This document shows positions 37,007 through 48,600 of a stretch of 64,000 nucleotides of DNA, one piece after another. Where the stretch lies: assembly GCA_949361645.1 (NCBI GenBank), contig OX442436.1, positions 62,001-126,000 of the forward strand. Direction: 5' to 3'. Source of the DNA: Spongilla lacustris. Taxonomy: Eukaryota; Porifera; Demospongiae; Spongillida; Spongillidae. Position 1 is the stretch's first letter; every line of letters begins with the position of its first letter. Below the pieces are notes generated by a model. That model did no database searches, was not told the DNA's origin, and was given only the letters and a program-made list of their open reading frames with translations. A program made the translations under genes and the position numbers.

Positions 37007-37685
37007 TCATTACTGGAGACCAATTAATGTGATCAAAGCCCCTCCCATTCACATGATCAATGCCTTCCCCCCCCCCTCTCCACGTGATTGTGACCATCAC
37101 ACCCCCATCCATGTGATTGCACATGATCCTGCCCTTCTCTTGACATGATTGATCTGCGCCCTTCTCCTGCTATATTTACATTAATTATGGGGGACAGGTA
37201 TTTGTTACCACAGCAGTATGTCACGTACCCTTAGATGGTCACTACGTACCTGTGTTTTGCAATTTCAATTTAACAGGAGGGGCATTTGGAAGAATGGAGG
37301 TGGGAAATTTTGATCCGTTTGGGTCTTCAGATCTATTCAAGGTAGCTAAATAACTGGAGCTGGGATTTAGTCTTTGACACACAATTGTATCTCACAGACT
37401 ACAACTGCATCGTCCAAGGAGAAAGAGAACCCGTTCAAATCAGACCCATTTTCTACTAGCAATGGAGCGCACTTGTCAGACCCTTTCAGTGGTCAGGACC
37501 CATTCTCCCAGGTAAGGGCTTCATCCGTACGTCTACTCAGGTTTGAATACCTCTTGCTTCAGGCATCATGGGGTACTGCGTCCAATGCCTTTGCTGTTGA
37601 CCCCTTTGCCAACACCCAACGGCAGGCAGATCCTTTCAGTAGCGATCTATTTGGAGAGGATTCTTTTGGCAGCAGTAAAACGTAG
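32028..37685 (+). CDS. EPS15: EPS15/EPS15L1 endocytic adaptor
   Basis: EPS15 organises clathrin-coated pits through EH domains, a dimerising coiled coil and AP-2-binding DPF motifs. Start MANVTARLAQ. EH1: VYEKYWTLLDAKKTGKVDAV to GFYVALRLVAACQNGKEP (32119-32570). EH2: GQQLVANKLSGEKARPLLLA and DVDKDGCLDGEEFVM (about 32920-33400), with an EF-hand-like loop. EH3: KYDTFFEGIDKDRDGIVSGE to SGKLNSEQFALAMYLLAEK (33780-34080). A heptad-rich coiled coil of several small exons spans 34290-35730 (KTQLSEQENNVKAQSKELEQ). The tail 36711-37685 has DPFASS, VDPFGAF, NPFKSDPFS, SDPFSGQDPFSQ, VDPFANT and ADPFSSD. No ubiquitin-interacting motif was found at the end, unlike vertebrate EPS15. Introns carry many minisatellites. 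Confidence 0.95.
32816..32838 (+). repeat. Poly-G tract
   Basis: About 20 consecutive G in an EPS15 intron, G-rich on the sense strand. Confidence 0.9.
32963..33178 (+). repeat. 32-bp minisatellite
   Basis: Almost seven near-identical copies of GTATGTATGGTGCTCCTATG plus GTGCTGTGGTGT in an EPS15 intron, directly after the donor that follows FEAIFQ. Confidence 0.95.
35205..35650 (+). repeat. Minisatellite, about 32-bp unit
   Basis: About fourteen copies of GATCACATGAGGGTGTGTGC followed by TCCATTGGTGGT in an EPS15 intron within the coiled-coil region. It ends just before CTCAG and the exon VQQRTEKLKDEHHAL. Confidence 0.93.
35832..36192 (+). repeat. TG/CATG compound microsatellite, 360 bp
   Basis: Long TGTGTGCATGTG-type array in an EPS15 intron after the exon ending QDAVSARAT. 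Confidence 0.96.
36270..36365 (+). repeat. 30-bp tandem repeat, three copies
   Basis: TAAGACTTATGGCATGTTGC followed by TATGTTGTCT, three tandem copies in an EPS15 intron. Confidence 0.9.
36485..36705 (+). repeat. CCCCTTGCCTCCCCTCATTC minisatellite
   Basis: About eleven pyrimidine-rich copies of a roughly 20-bp unit. The last copy forms the acceptor CCCCTTGCCTCAG before the EPS15 exon AGSSSPVSSISGF, so the array is an amplified 3' splice region. Confidence 0.94.
36954..37004 (+). repeat. (CA)n microsatellite
   Basis: CA run in an EPS15 intron. Confidence 0.96.
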
Positions 37686-37787
37686 CAGACATTATGAATC
37701 ATTTGGTGTGTGCATGTTTATTATTATCGTGTAGCGTGATCGTAGCAGATTCCTTTCACTACTACTGTGTAATTTTTGTGTTACAAA

Positions 37788-38800
37788 ATGGCGGATAGTC
37801 AGACTGACACCGGCACCGAAAGTGACGAGTTCGTTGAAGGCGAAGAAAAGTTCTGGCCTCCTACGCGTGCTAGTCGTTCAAAAGTGAAGTCTCCGAGGTA
37901 TCCCCGTCCACTGTCGAACTTGTTCAGGGTCGCAAACAAGATCCCCAGAGGGAAATTTACTCGGCGAGTTGAGAACTGTAAGTAGGCGAGTAGTCGACAA
38001 GACTAACAACTTGTTTGTGCGACAACAGCGTTGTACCTTGCTTCCTTGTATAACCTGAGTGAGGAAGAAATTACGGAAGGCGCCAACATTGTACCGAGTC
38101 ATTCCAATCCGTTCACAAAGCTTCATTCTAACGACAAGTACATGCAAGTGAGTGTATGCTATAATAAGCATTACTTTTACTATGGCATAGGCATCGTAGC
38201 TACACCTAATATGCATCAAGCACATCCTCAGATCTGGTACAGCTTCAATGCTCAACCCGAGGACGAACAGGAAAAAGCGGTTCGACCAGTTGCAGTTGTT
38301 TGTGGAGAGGAACAAGATACAGAGAAGCGTTTTAAGAGAATAGACGGCCGCATTCGTTCGCTCCTAGTGCACAACAAACACTTGCCAATGGTACGTAGGT
38401 TATGAGCCTGTTGGATTGTGCCTGCCAATAGTACCTTGCATGCATATTGCAGGAACTTCTCTCCCTACTAGAGGAGGAGCTGTGCTACTATTTTGACACT
38501 GATCCACGAATGCTGGTTGTAATACGACAGTCAGATTCGTAAGACCGTTTGCCATGTATGAGGGGGGTCATTCCCTCGCTCCCTTAGGTACTGTCGACTG
38601 CTGGTGCACGGAATATGCCAATACCACGGCCTACATTCAACCAGTTAGTTGCACTTCTGATTAGGTCAGCTGCCATGGACTGTTGTTGCACACTGACAGG
38701 CGAACTGTGTGAAGGCGAAACATGCGTCTTCATTGAGTCCAAAGGTGACAAGTATGAAGCACCCAAAATTGGACTGGCTGATTACTTGTACAGAAGATGA
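37788..38800 (+). CDS. R3H-domain protein (R3HDM4-like)
   Basis: R3H domains bind single-stranded nucleic acid. Start MADSQTDTGTESDEFVEGEE. Exons then read VKSPRYPRPLSNLFRVANK, SLYLASLYNLSEEEITEGAN, MHQAHPQIWYSFNAQPEDEQ, DTEKRFKRIDGRIRSLL, and the R3H core ELLSLLEEELCYYFDTDPRM, SYCRLLVHGICQYHGLHS. A 56-bp intron from GTTAGTTGC to ACTGACAG restores the frame to SELCEGETCVFIESKGDKYE and ends DYLYRR, so the apparent stop at 38646-38648 is intronic. The usual R-x-x-x-H of R3H appears as RLLVH. Acidic N-terminus plus single C-terminal R3H fits R3HDM4. Function is not established. It is tail to tail with ISCA1, 63 bp. Confidence 0.85.
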
Positions 38801-38863
38801 TATAAATAGCTCTCCACGAAAACATACAAACGTGTTTATGTATTGCATGGATGTGTGTGTGTT

Positions 38864-39376
38864 CTACACAGTGAAGCTCTCTCCACAACCACATGTTCCA
38901 GTGATATTTGGATTGTGAAAGACAAATTCACTCGATAGCTTGTCTGCTACGTAGTCCATCTCTGTACCTAATAGGGTCATCTGCGCCTTTGCATCAATCA
39001 GGATTCTCGCTCCATCTTGCACGACCTCCTCATCGAACTTTCCCTTCTCTTGAGCGTAATCCAAAGTGTATGACAGTCCGTTACATCCTCTAGTACGCAC
39101 ACCAACACGAAGGCCAATCTATCAGACGTGTTGTTTAAGTTTCCATTACACCAGTAAACTGCCAGACACACTCACAGCAGTTGTATTCTCCTTCAGTAAC
39201 TCTCGGACTTTCTGGACGGCTGAGGGAGTCTATTAAAAGGGTACATTGAATATACTCCGTATTTATCTTATCTTGAAGTTCTTTACCAGGGTTACTGCTG
39301 CTTTTCTTGGCGCGGCATTCTTCGAGCGCACAGCTCTCACCACAGCTGCCACAGCGGACCTTCCCGACTGTGCCAT
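38864..39376 (-). CDS. ISCA1: ISCA1, mitochondrial iron-sulfur cluster assembly protein
   Basis: A-type carrier that helps build [4Fe-4S] clusters in mitochondria. Start MAQSGRSAVAAVVRAVRSKN is an Arg-rich, acid-poor targeting peptide. After a short intron the exon reads TPSAVQKVRELLKENT, then VGVRTRGCNGLSYTLDYAQE, FDEEVVQDGARILIDAKAQM, LGTEMDYVADKLSSEFVFHN and GTCGCGESF before the stop. The three cluster-binding cysteines (CNG and CGCG) are present. Length is typical. It lies head to head with PUM3, 81 bp between starts. Confidence 0.96.
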
Positions 39377-39457
39377 AACAAAATATTAAATTTCGCAATC
39401 ATAAGTTTACACCGGGTATTTAGATATAGACGGTTGGGAAGTGTGCCCACGTGTGTC
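39377..39457. promoter_or_regulatory. Shared ISCA1/PUM3 bidirectional promoter region
   Basis: 81 bp between divergent starts, including the 5' UTRs. No motif is called. Confidence 0.55.
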
Positions 39458-42400
39458 ATGGCTAAAGCGAGGAAGGCGGAGCAGGATAAGAAGTAATAGG
39501 AGTGTGCCATTTTATCTGTGCAGGTATATACCATTGTCTCTACAGGCCAAAGGAAAATGGAGTTGCGCGTCGCAGCAAACCGCAGTTTAAGAAAACAACA
39601 TCTGACAAACAAGAGGCGAAAACCAGGGTTAAAGCCGCAGTTAAGTTATCCGGCAAAGTCAAGCGAGAAAAGCGGGAGAACCAGGGTGGTGTCAAAAGAA
39701 AGTTAGGCTCTGACAACCCGTCAACGAGGAAATCAAAAGGTACCACGAGTTATTTAATTGTAAAACCAACATCTAAATTTAGCCCTGCATAATCAGCTGA
39801 TATGATTTTCTTTTTACGATCACGCCTGTGTTATGAATTATGTAGCATTTTTATATTTATCTGCATTGCAGTTGTGAAGGAGGCAGCTGAACCAATCACC
39901 AAGAAACAGCGACGTGAAATGAGACGTAAACAACAAAAGAATTACGACACTGTTATTGAAGCCCTTCATGGATGGGAAAGACTTCGAAGGTGCAGCAGTC
40001 TTTCTCCAAACAGTTTCGTTATCACATGTGGTTTGTAGGCATGACCTCACTCATGAAGATCGGAGTACCCTGTTGGAAACCATCATGAAAGGAATGTCCA
40101 CACATATTCATGAGGTGAGGAGAAGAGATCAATAGCCAATGTGTGTAAAATGTTTCCTTGCAGCTGTCAGTGAAGCATGACACAGCCAGAGTTGTGCAGT
40201 GTTGCCTCAAGTTTGGAAGTGCAGCACAGAGAACTGCTATCTTCACAGAGCTGAAAGGTGATAGCATGTTTGGCTGCTTTGGCAGTTGATTAATATAAAT
40301 CTACACCTGCACACCACACCTACATACATCACACTTACACACACCAACCTACACACATTACACTTGCACACAACACCTGCACACATTACACATGACACGT
40401 ACAGACCATATCCTGGAGCTTGCTAAGCTCAAGTATGCCAAGTTTATTGTGAAAGCATTACTGAGATACTGGTATGTAGGTATGAGGTGATTTGGTGTGC
40501 TAAGCTTGCCTGCATGCTTAACAGCACTCCTGCTCAACGGAACACTATAATATCGTCTCTGTACGGCCATGTGCGCAAGTTGATTCGCCATACTGAGGCT
40601 GCCGAGATAGTGGAGATGGCATACAACATGTATGCCACTGCACAGCAGAGAACTAACCTCATGGAGGAGTTCTATGGTCCCCAGTATGCCCTGTTCAAGT
40701 CTACCAAATCTCACACCATGGGGGATATACTACACAGTCACGAAGAGCAGAGGGCTTCGATCATAAAGAATATGAGGGAAGCTCTGGTGCCACTGCTGGA
40801 GAAGTACGTCTTGATATCATAGTGCCTTCTAATACCCTTTTGTTGTTCATGAACAGAACTGTTGTGAAGCACAGCATGGTGCATCATGCTTTGCTGGAGT
40901 TTATGACACACTGTGATGCCCCATCAAGGACAGTAAGCAAGAGAGCCTGTTGTATTTGTGTACCCTCTGTATTCTCTTGTATACCGGTATACTTTAATAT
41001 TACTCTTGTGTTCTCTTGTATACTTTTGTGTTTTCTTGTATACTCTCTGTATTCTTTTGTGTTCTCTTGTATGCCCTCTGTGATCCCTTGTGCTCTCTTG
41101 TATACCCTCTGTATTCTCTTGTGTTCTCTTGTATACCCTCTGTATTCTCTTGTATACCCTCTGTATTCTCTTGTGTTCTCTTGTATACCCTCTTCCTTTT
41201 GCTCTTTTCAGGAAATGATCGAGCTTCTTAGAGAGGTGTTGGTCCACATTCTCCACACTAAGGATGGCTCCAGAGTAGCTCTCCAGTGCATTTGGCATGG
41301 CAACACTAAGGTATGTTGGCATGGCAACACTAAGTTGTGGTTAGTATGGGAACACTAAGGTATGCTAAGGTGGTTGGTATGGGAATGAACACTAAGGTAT
41401 GTTGGCATGCCAACACTAAGGTATGTTGACAATATCAAAGTACATGTTTGTTTCTATTACTCCATACCAGGACAGAAAGGTCATAGTAAAGACATTCAAA
41501 AGTTTTGTGAAGAAGATATGCATGGTGAGCAGAATAGCAGATCCGTATGGTTGCTATGGTTACTTTACCCTTACAGGAGGAGCACGGCCATGTTGTTATG
41601 CTTGGCATCTTTGACTGCATTGATGACACTGTGCTAGTCAAGAAGGCATTGCTGAGTGTAAGAACCATACTGCATGTGGGGCTGGTAACATACCACATAC
41701 TCCTGATGACAGGAAGTGATTGAAGGCTTGGAAGAGATAGCTGGCAATGTCCATGGGCGCCGTGTCCTCTTGTATGTACTGAACCCAAGAGCCCCTCAAC
41801 ACTTCTCTCCACAATTTGTGTCCATTCTTACACCAGGAGACAATAATGCTTACAGGTAGGTAGACATGTCTTTGGTTGTTGTAATGTGAGTGGTTTGTTG
41901 TTACAACAGCAAGAAGAAACAAGAAGTTCGATATCATGAACTGATAGAGTGCATGTCTGGACCTCTCATTGAACTGGCAGCGAAGAATGCCAGTGAGTGG
42001 GTGGTGAACAAGCCCTGTGCAGTCCTTCTGCTTCAGATTGTTGCCACGGCAATAGGTACGATAAGCGTGTGTGTGTGTGCACATAAGTGGTTAGTTAACC
42101 ATATTGCTACTTATCTGTTAAGGGGATATGAAGCCAATTTTGGCTCCGCTGGTGACACAACTGAACCAAGACTTCAGTGAGGACCACCTTGTGAATGATG
42201 GGTGTGGCCACTGGGTGGTGCGGAGGCTCCTAGCCATTGACACAGAGCGCGGCTTGGACAAGAGTGAACAAAGTAATAACAGCAATCCTTTGACCATTTG
42301 AGTGTGCATGACGGAGTGTTGTGTTAAATGCAGCAAGCTTTGCTGGGGCGGTGATGGATGCTGTACCTCTGGCCACCCTTGTCTCCTGGGCAGGCAGTAA

Positions 42401-42621
42401 TCGTGGATCGTTTGTCTTGTGCAGGTAGGCACTCCATTTTAACCCTTACATCACCTTGACAACGGGTCACATTCACTTGCAGCTTCCTTCAGAGCAAAGT
42501 GGCAGGAGTGCGTGCAAAGATAGTCAAAGCATTGTCACCAGTTGTTCACAAACTGAAGCAAGGAACTTTGACAAAGGGGCAGGAGGTGTTGTGCAAGGAG
42601 TTTGATGACGTTAACAGATAG
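39458..42621 (+). CDS. PUM3: PUM3 (Puf6-type) nucleolar Pumilio protein
   Basis: PUM3/Puf6 binds structured nucleic acid and works in 60S ribosome assembly. Start MAKARKAEQDKK, then a Lys-rich exon (RSKPQFKKTTSDKQEAK). The Puf-A fold follows: KKQRREMRRKQQKNYDTVIE, TIMKGMSTHIHELSVKHDTA, RVVQCCLKFGSAAQR, ILELAKLKYAKFIVKALLRY, LYGHVRKLIRHTEAAEIVEM, FYGPQYALFKS, VVKHSMVHHALLEFM, SRVALQCIWHGNTKDRKVIV, GHVVMLGIFDCIDDTVLVKK, LLYVLNPRAPQHFSPQFVSI and CGHWVVRRLLAID. It ends EVLCKEFDDVNR. All landmarks are in order. Introns are short, and one holds a CTCTTGTATACCCTCTGTAT minisatellite. The stop is 38 bp from the KRI1 stop. Confidence 0.95.
40960..41195 (+). repeat. TCTCTTGTATACCCTCTGTATTC-type minisatellite
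   Basis: About twelve irregular pyrimidine-rich copies in a PUM3 intron, ending near the CTTTTCAG acceptor of EMIELLREV. Confidence 0.9.
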
Positions 42622-42659
42622 ATGAATTGAATGACAAAATACATATTACAGTTACAATG

Positions 42660-45600
42660 TCATTTTTTCTTCTTAATACCGTAAGAAGCTAGTCTGCTGT
42701 CAGAAACTACTTCTGTCTTGGCTTTGGGCTTTCCTTTCCTCACGAGGTGTGTATTTTCCACAGGCTTGTTTGCCTTCTTAGCTTTCTTGCTAGGAGGCCC
42801 CTCCCCCTCTCTGTAAGTGGCTGATTGGTAATCAGTGATATTTGCGAACATGCAAGACTTACGTGTGTGGGCGTGGCTCGGTTTCTTTCATCTTTCTTTG
42901 GTTCAACAATAGCAAATAAACCCAAGGATAACTTACACTGCACTTTTTACTTACTCTTGCAAGCTAGCCAAGATCTGGTATTTCCTTCCTGTATCTATGG
43001 CTCTCTTCCGATACTTCTTAATATCTCTCTTCTCTTCTTCCTCTGTTCTGGTGGTTAGGTGGGACCATATAAGTACCAGCTTCAGCTTATACCCACACCC
43101 AGGCTTGGGAGTACCTATATTGCACAGCCTTCTTAAGGGAAGCCCATTTGTTTAACTCCTTGTCTTCTGCTGCCAGTATCTGCACAAATACATATGGCAA
43201 TAAGGCAGTGTGCAAACCAGGTCTCCACTCACCTCCTCTGCTGATAGGCCAAAATCATTAGGCACTACGGACCGATATTTGAATCGACACGGCATGCCTC
43301 CAACAATGTCTTCATAATCAAGTTTATAGTACTCGTCAAAGTACTGCTCAAACGTTTTCTCCTGGGGGTCAAACAGAGGCTTCTGCTGCTCCACTACCCT
43401 CTTGAACTGGGAGTCATTCTTGTGTTTCTTCTTCCTTGACTTGCTGGACTGTATTTCCATAGGTATGTAGTCTGCATCCATCTTTTGTGGGTGTACCGCG
43501 TGCATATATGGGAGAAATAATTTAAATTAACGAAGGCAGCTAAACAGCTGTGAAAGAAGCTTGATAAACAAATATTACATTATGTTTCAAGATGGAGGTT
43601 TGTCTGTGAGCAATTAACTCCACCCCCAACCAAATTTTCTGTTGGGGCAAGTGGGAATGCTTTGATGCCAAACAATAAGCATCCCCCCTTGGCTCCAAGT
43701 AATGAATAATTAATTAGATTGTGACGCACGCGTGGTTAATTGAGTCTTACTGCGAAATGAAGCGATCGAAAGGTGCGAGCTGTGCTAAAAGGAAATGTCT
43801 TAAGGAAATGTGCAGAACACGTTGGGTGGAGCGGCATGAAGCATTTGAGGTATTTTCAGATTTGTTCCTTCCAATAGTCAGTTGTTTAGAAGAAATTATG
43901 AACAGTGCACAATCTGATTGGAATAGAAAAACACGTTCTGATGCCAACTCATACCTTCTAGCTTTGTCACAGTTTTCCTTTGTTGTTGCCTTACATGCAT
44001 GTAACAGAGAGAGTCTTATCCTATGTGAAAGGGCTAAGTGTGAAGCTGCAAGGAAGATCTATTGATGTTCTTCATGTCTACTGCGATATATCAATGGTGC
44101 ACTTAAGGAAGCTCGATGTGGTAGTTAAAAGTTTCACGAAATTGTTTATTCAGATGCAGTTGCACTGGCTCACAGTGTTGGAATTGAAGAGTCTTATCCT
44201 CAAATTGCAAGCTACCAACTCCATCGATCAAATACACCTGCGGCTAATGCTATAGCCAGTATTACCAACGAACATTAACTATTCCAATGCTGGACTGACC
44301 ATTTAATTACTGAACTGGACAATCATTTTGAAGAAGGAACAGCAGGCAGAATTAGTACAAATTCTGCCTGCTGAATTGGTCAGCTCCTCTGTTCAGCTTA
44401 AGCCAAGTCATTTCAAAGATGACCTTCCATCAGCTAAGGCATTACATACTGAGCTGGATTTATGGCGAATGAAATGGAAAAGTGAATCCATCAAAGCAAA
44501 AGAGCTAGATACGCCTACAAAGACTCTTATTATTGTTGACAAGGATTACATTTACGTACTCTTTGTCATATCAGCTACTCTGCCAGTAACTAGTTGTGAG
44601 TGTGAGAGGTCAATCAGCATGCTAAAACTTCTGAAGACGTTACTTCGAAGCACGATGGGTAATGAAAGATTAAACGGTTTGGCATTGATGCTTATTCATA
44701 GAGATACAGAGCTGAATCCAGATGTGGTGGTTGAAGAGTTTTCTTGTCGTCATCCTCGCAGGCTTTTATTAATTAATCCTTTTTCAGAATAGCGTATTGT
44801 GTGCTTAAATTAGGTTGCATTTGATGCTATCAAATTAAGTGTTTTGGAACCGTATCATTATGAAAAGTGCTTTAATTTTCATGCCAAATAAATGGAAAAC
44901 TAAAAAAGCGGCTGGGGCTCTGCCCCAGACCCTACTACGGGAGGGGGCGCGCCCCCTCCCGTACCCCCCCCTTCATGAATTTCATCTTAGACCCCCCCTT
45001 CCGGAATTCCTGGATCCGCCCCTGACTGAGCAGTTACCAGCAAATAGCAAACTGCATTGTATTACAACAACCTGTTTTCCTCCCTCTTTTTTCTAGGGGA
45101 AGAGGCTCAGTGGTGGTAGGGAATTGGATACTCAATATTGAAGCTTTGGAATACAGAAAAAAGTGACAGAAGGAGGTATGGCATGGGTGGAGTCAAGATG
45201 GACATTCTGATGACCATCATGGGTATGAGGACATTCTGATGATCACTTTGTTAAACAGAAAATGAAAATAGTAAAACCTACTTGAACAGAAACTATAATA
45301 TAACTAGCATAACTTTGATAACCATAGTAACCATAGTGGTGGAGTTTGGAACACACCACTTATGCCCCATCCCTTATGATGTCCTGAATGTCATCCCAGG
45401 GGTATAATGTACACCAGGGGTACACCTGGGGTATAATGTACACCAGGGGTACACCTGGGGTATAATGTACACCTGGGGTATAATGTACACCAGGGGTACA
45501 CCTGGGGTATAATGTACACCAGGGGCACACCTGGGGTATAATGTACACCAGGGGTACACCTGGGGTATAATGTACACCTGGGGTATAATGTACACCAGGG

Positions 45601-48600
45601 GCACACCTGGGGTATAATGCACACCTGGGGTATAATGCACACCTGGGGTATAATGTACACCTGGGGTATAATGTACACCAGGGGTACACCTGGGGTATAA
45701 TGTACACCTGGGGTACACCTGGGGTATAATGTACACCTGGGGTATAATGTACACCAGGGGTACACCTGGGGTATAATGTACACCTGGGGTACACCTGGGG
45801 TATAATGTACACCTGGGGTACACCTGGGGTATAATGTACACCAGGGGCACACCTGGGGTATAATGTACACCTGGGGTACACCTGGGGTATAATGTACACC
45901 TGGGGTACACCTGGGGTATAATGTACACCTGGGGTACACCTGGGGTATAATGTACACCTGGGGTATAATGTACACCAGGGGTACACCTGGGGTATAATGT
46001 ACACCTGGGGTACACCTGGGGTATAATGTACACCTGTGGTATAATGTACACCTGGGGTATAATGTACACCAGGGGTACACCTGGGGTATAATGTACACCT
46101 GGGGTACACCTGGGGTATAATGTACACCTGGGGTACACCTGGGGTATAATGTACACCAGGGGCACACCTGGGGTATAATGTACACCTGGGGTACACCTGG
46201 GGTATAATGTACACCAGGGGCACACCTGGGGTATAATGTACACCTGGGGTACACCTGGGGTATAATATACACCTGGGTGTATAGCAAAAAGTTTTTGCAG
46301 TTCAGTCATTTAATGAACCTAGTTACACTTAATGGCGCTGAAACATAGTACAAGTCTCAAGCTGAGATAAGTAGGCATAAATCCTTTTGATATTCGTAAA
46401 ATGAGTAGAACTATCCAACATGCTTCGGGTGCAGTTTTAAAAGAAGTGTGAACAGCTCTAATAGTGCAGCTTGTTTTAGGCATATCTCAGCCTGACCCCT
46501 TAGAACAGCTCTAATAGTGCAGCTTGTTTTAGGCATATCTCAGCCTGACCCCTTGTACAGGACCCTTAACCCACTGAACTGCAAAATACTATTGTACCCA
46601 CAGGAGGAATGTACCGAGGCTCCTCCCTCCAAAGTGTGACCACACCCACCCTGCTCACATTAAAGTCAGGGTCTTCACAATGTTGTCCTCCATCTTGTTC
46701 TTCATTGCCAGGAGCCCACAAGTCCCAGTTGACTGCCTCTGTACAGAAAATCAGGACTGCCTCACTACACCACCTCCTCCCCAGACTGCCTATTATAACA
46801 CCTCCTCCCCAGACTGCCTCATTATAACACCCCTCCCCAGATTGCCTCACTACACCACCTCCTCCCCAGACTGGCTTTCTTACACCACATCCTGCCATAC
46901 CATCTCCTTCACTGTCGGAGAAGACAGGTTTCTCTGTGTCGTTTTCATGTCCATAATAATCATCATTGAACACACTCTGCATGGCTTCATCAAACTTCTC
47001 AGGATCAAAGTCTCCCTCCAAATCTTCTTCCTTAAACCCTATCTCTGCATTTCCTGTAATTTCTGGAAATACACAAAGTATGTTATGGTACAGTATACTG
47101 CACACACACACACTTAGGCACAGGCACACTACACACATCTGAGTGTGTGTGTGTAGCCTGAGGACTACATACACACTACACATGCACAATACACACTACA
47201 CACATGCACAATACACACTACACACATGCACAATACACACTACACACATGCACAATACACACTACACACATGCACAATACACACTACACACATGCACAAT
47301 ACACACTACACACATGCACAATACACACTACACACATGCACAATACACACTACACACATGCACAATACACACTACACACATGCACTAACACACTACACAC
47401 ATGCACTAACACACTACACACATGCACTAACACACTACACACATGCACTAACACACTACACACATGCACTAACACACTACACACATGCACTAACACACTA
47501 CACACATGCACTAACACACTACACACATGCACTAACACACTACACACATGCACTAACACACTACACACATGCACTAACACACTACACACATGCATTAACA
47601 CACTGCACACATGCACATACACACTGCACACATGCACAATACACACATGCATTAACACATTGCACACATGCACCTACACACTACACACACATGCACCTAC
47701 ACACACATGCACCTACACACACATGCACCTACACACTACACACACATGCACATGCACATACACACTGCACACAATGGGCACACTAACGTTTGAGCTTTTC
47801 CAATTTATTCATGATTTCCTGTCGCTTGAGGTTCTTCAGTCGTTTGAGTTCTTCCTTCTTCCTAGTTTTCTCCTGTGGTGACAAGCATTTACATCCTAAC
47901 ATGTTCACCAATCATACCTCATACATGCACCACACCTCCTACACCCACACCTACCTCCTACACCCATACCTACCTCCTACACCCACACACCCCATACCCA
48001 CCACATCATCGCTCTCACATGGACTCTTCAAAAGACAATAAATATAAATAACCAACGCACCTATAGGTCACATGAGCTCCTAAAGGTGACATGAGCTCCT
48101 AAAGATCACATGAGCTCCTAAAGGTGACATGAGCTCCTAAAGGTGACATGAGCTCCTAAAGGTGACATGAGCTCCTAAAGGTGACATGAGCTCCTAAAGA
48201 TCACATGAGCTCCTAAAGGTGACATGAGCTCCTAAAGGTCACATGAGCTCCTAAAGGTCACATGAGCTCCTATAGATCCAATGAGCTCCTAAAGGTGACA
48301 TGAGCTCCTAAAGGTGACATGAGCTCCTAAAGGTCACATGAGCTCCTATAGATCCAATGAGCTCCTAAAGGTGACATGAGCTCCTAAAGGTCACATGAGC
48401 TCCTATAGATCCAATGAGCTCCTATAGGTCTTTTGCACACAGCTTATGCCAGATATACCACTGTTGGTTCACACCTTACAAGCTCCTCCTTTCCCCCTCA
48501 CATGCACACACCTCCCCCTCCTCATACCTCAGCCTTTCGCTCCTCTCTAAGCTTTCTCTTGGCCTTCCTTGTGTTGTCCTCCCTTCTTACAGAGGTGCTA

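Noticed and set aside
38646..38648. In-frame stop in the R3H gene, suggesting truncation
   Set aside because: A 56-bp intron with GT-AG ends removes it and restores a conserved-looking C-terminus.
45360..46309. Three overlapping minus-strand ORFs of about 300 aa
   Set aside because: Minisatellite periodicity keeps all frames open. No start context, no domain, and it lies in a KRI1 intron.
47143..47881. 225-aa plus-strand ORF rich in [10 protein letters not shown]
   Set aside because: Minisatellite with 22- and 21-bp units; the end overlaps antisense of KRI1 exons.
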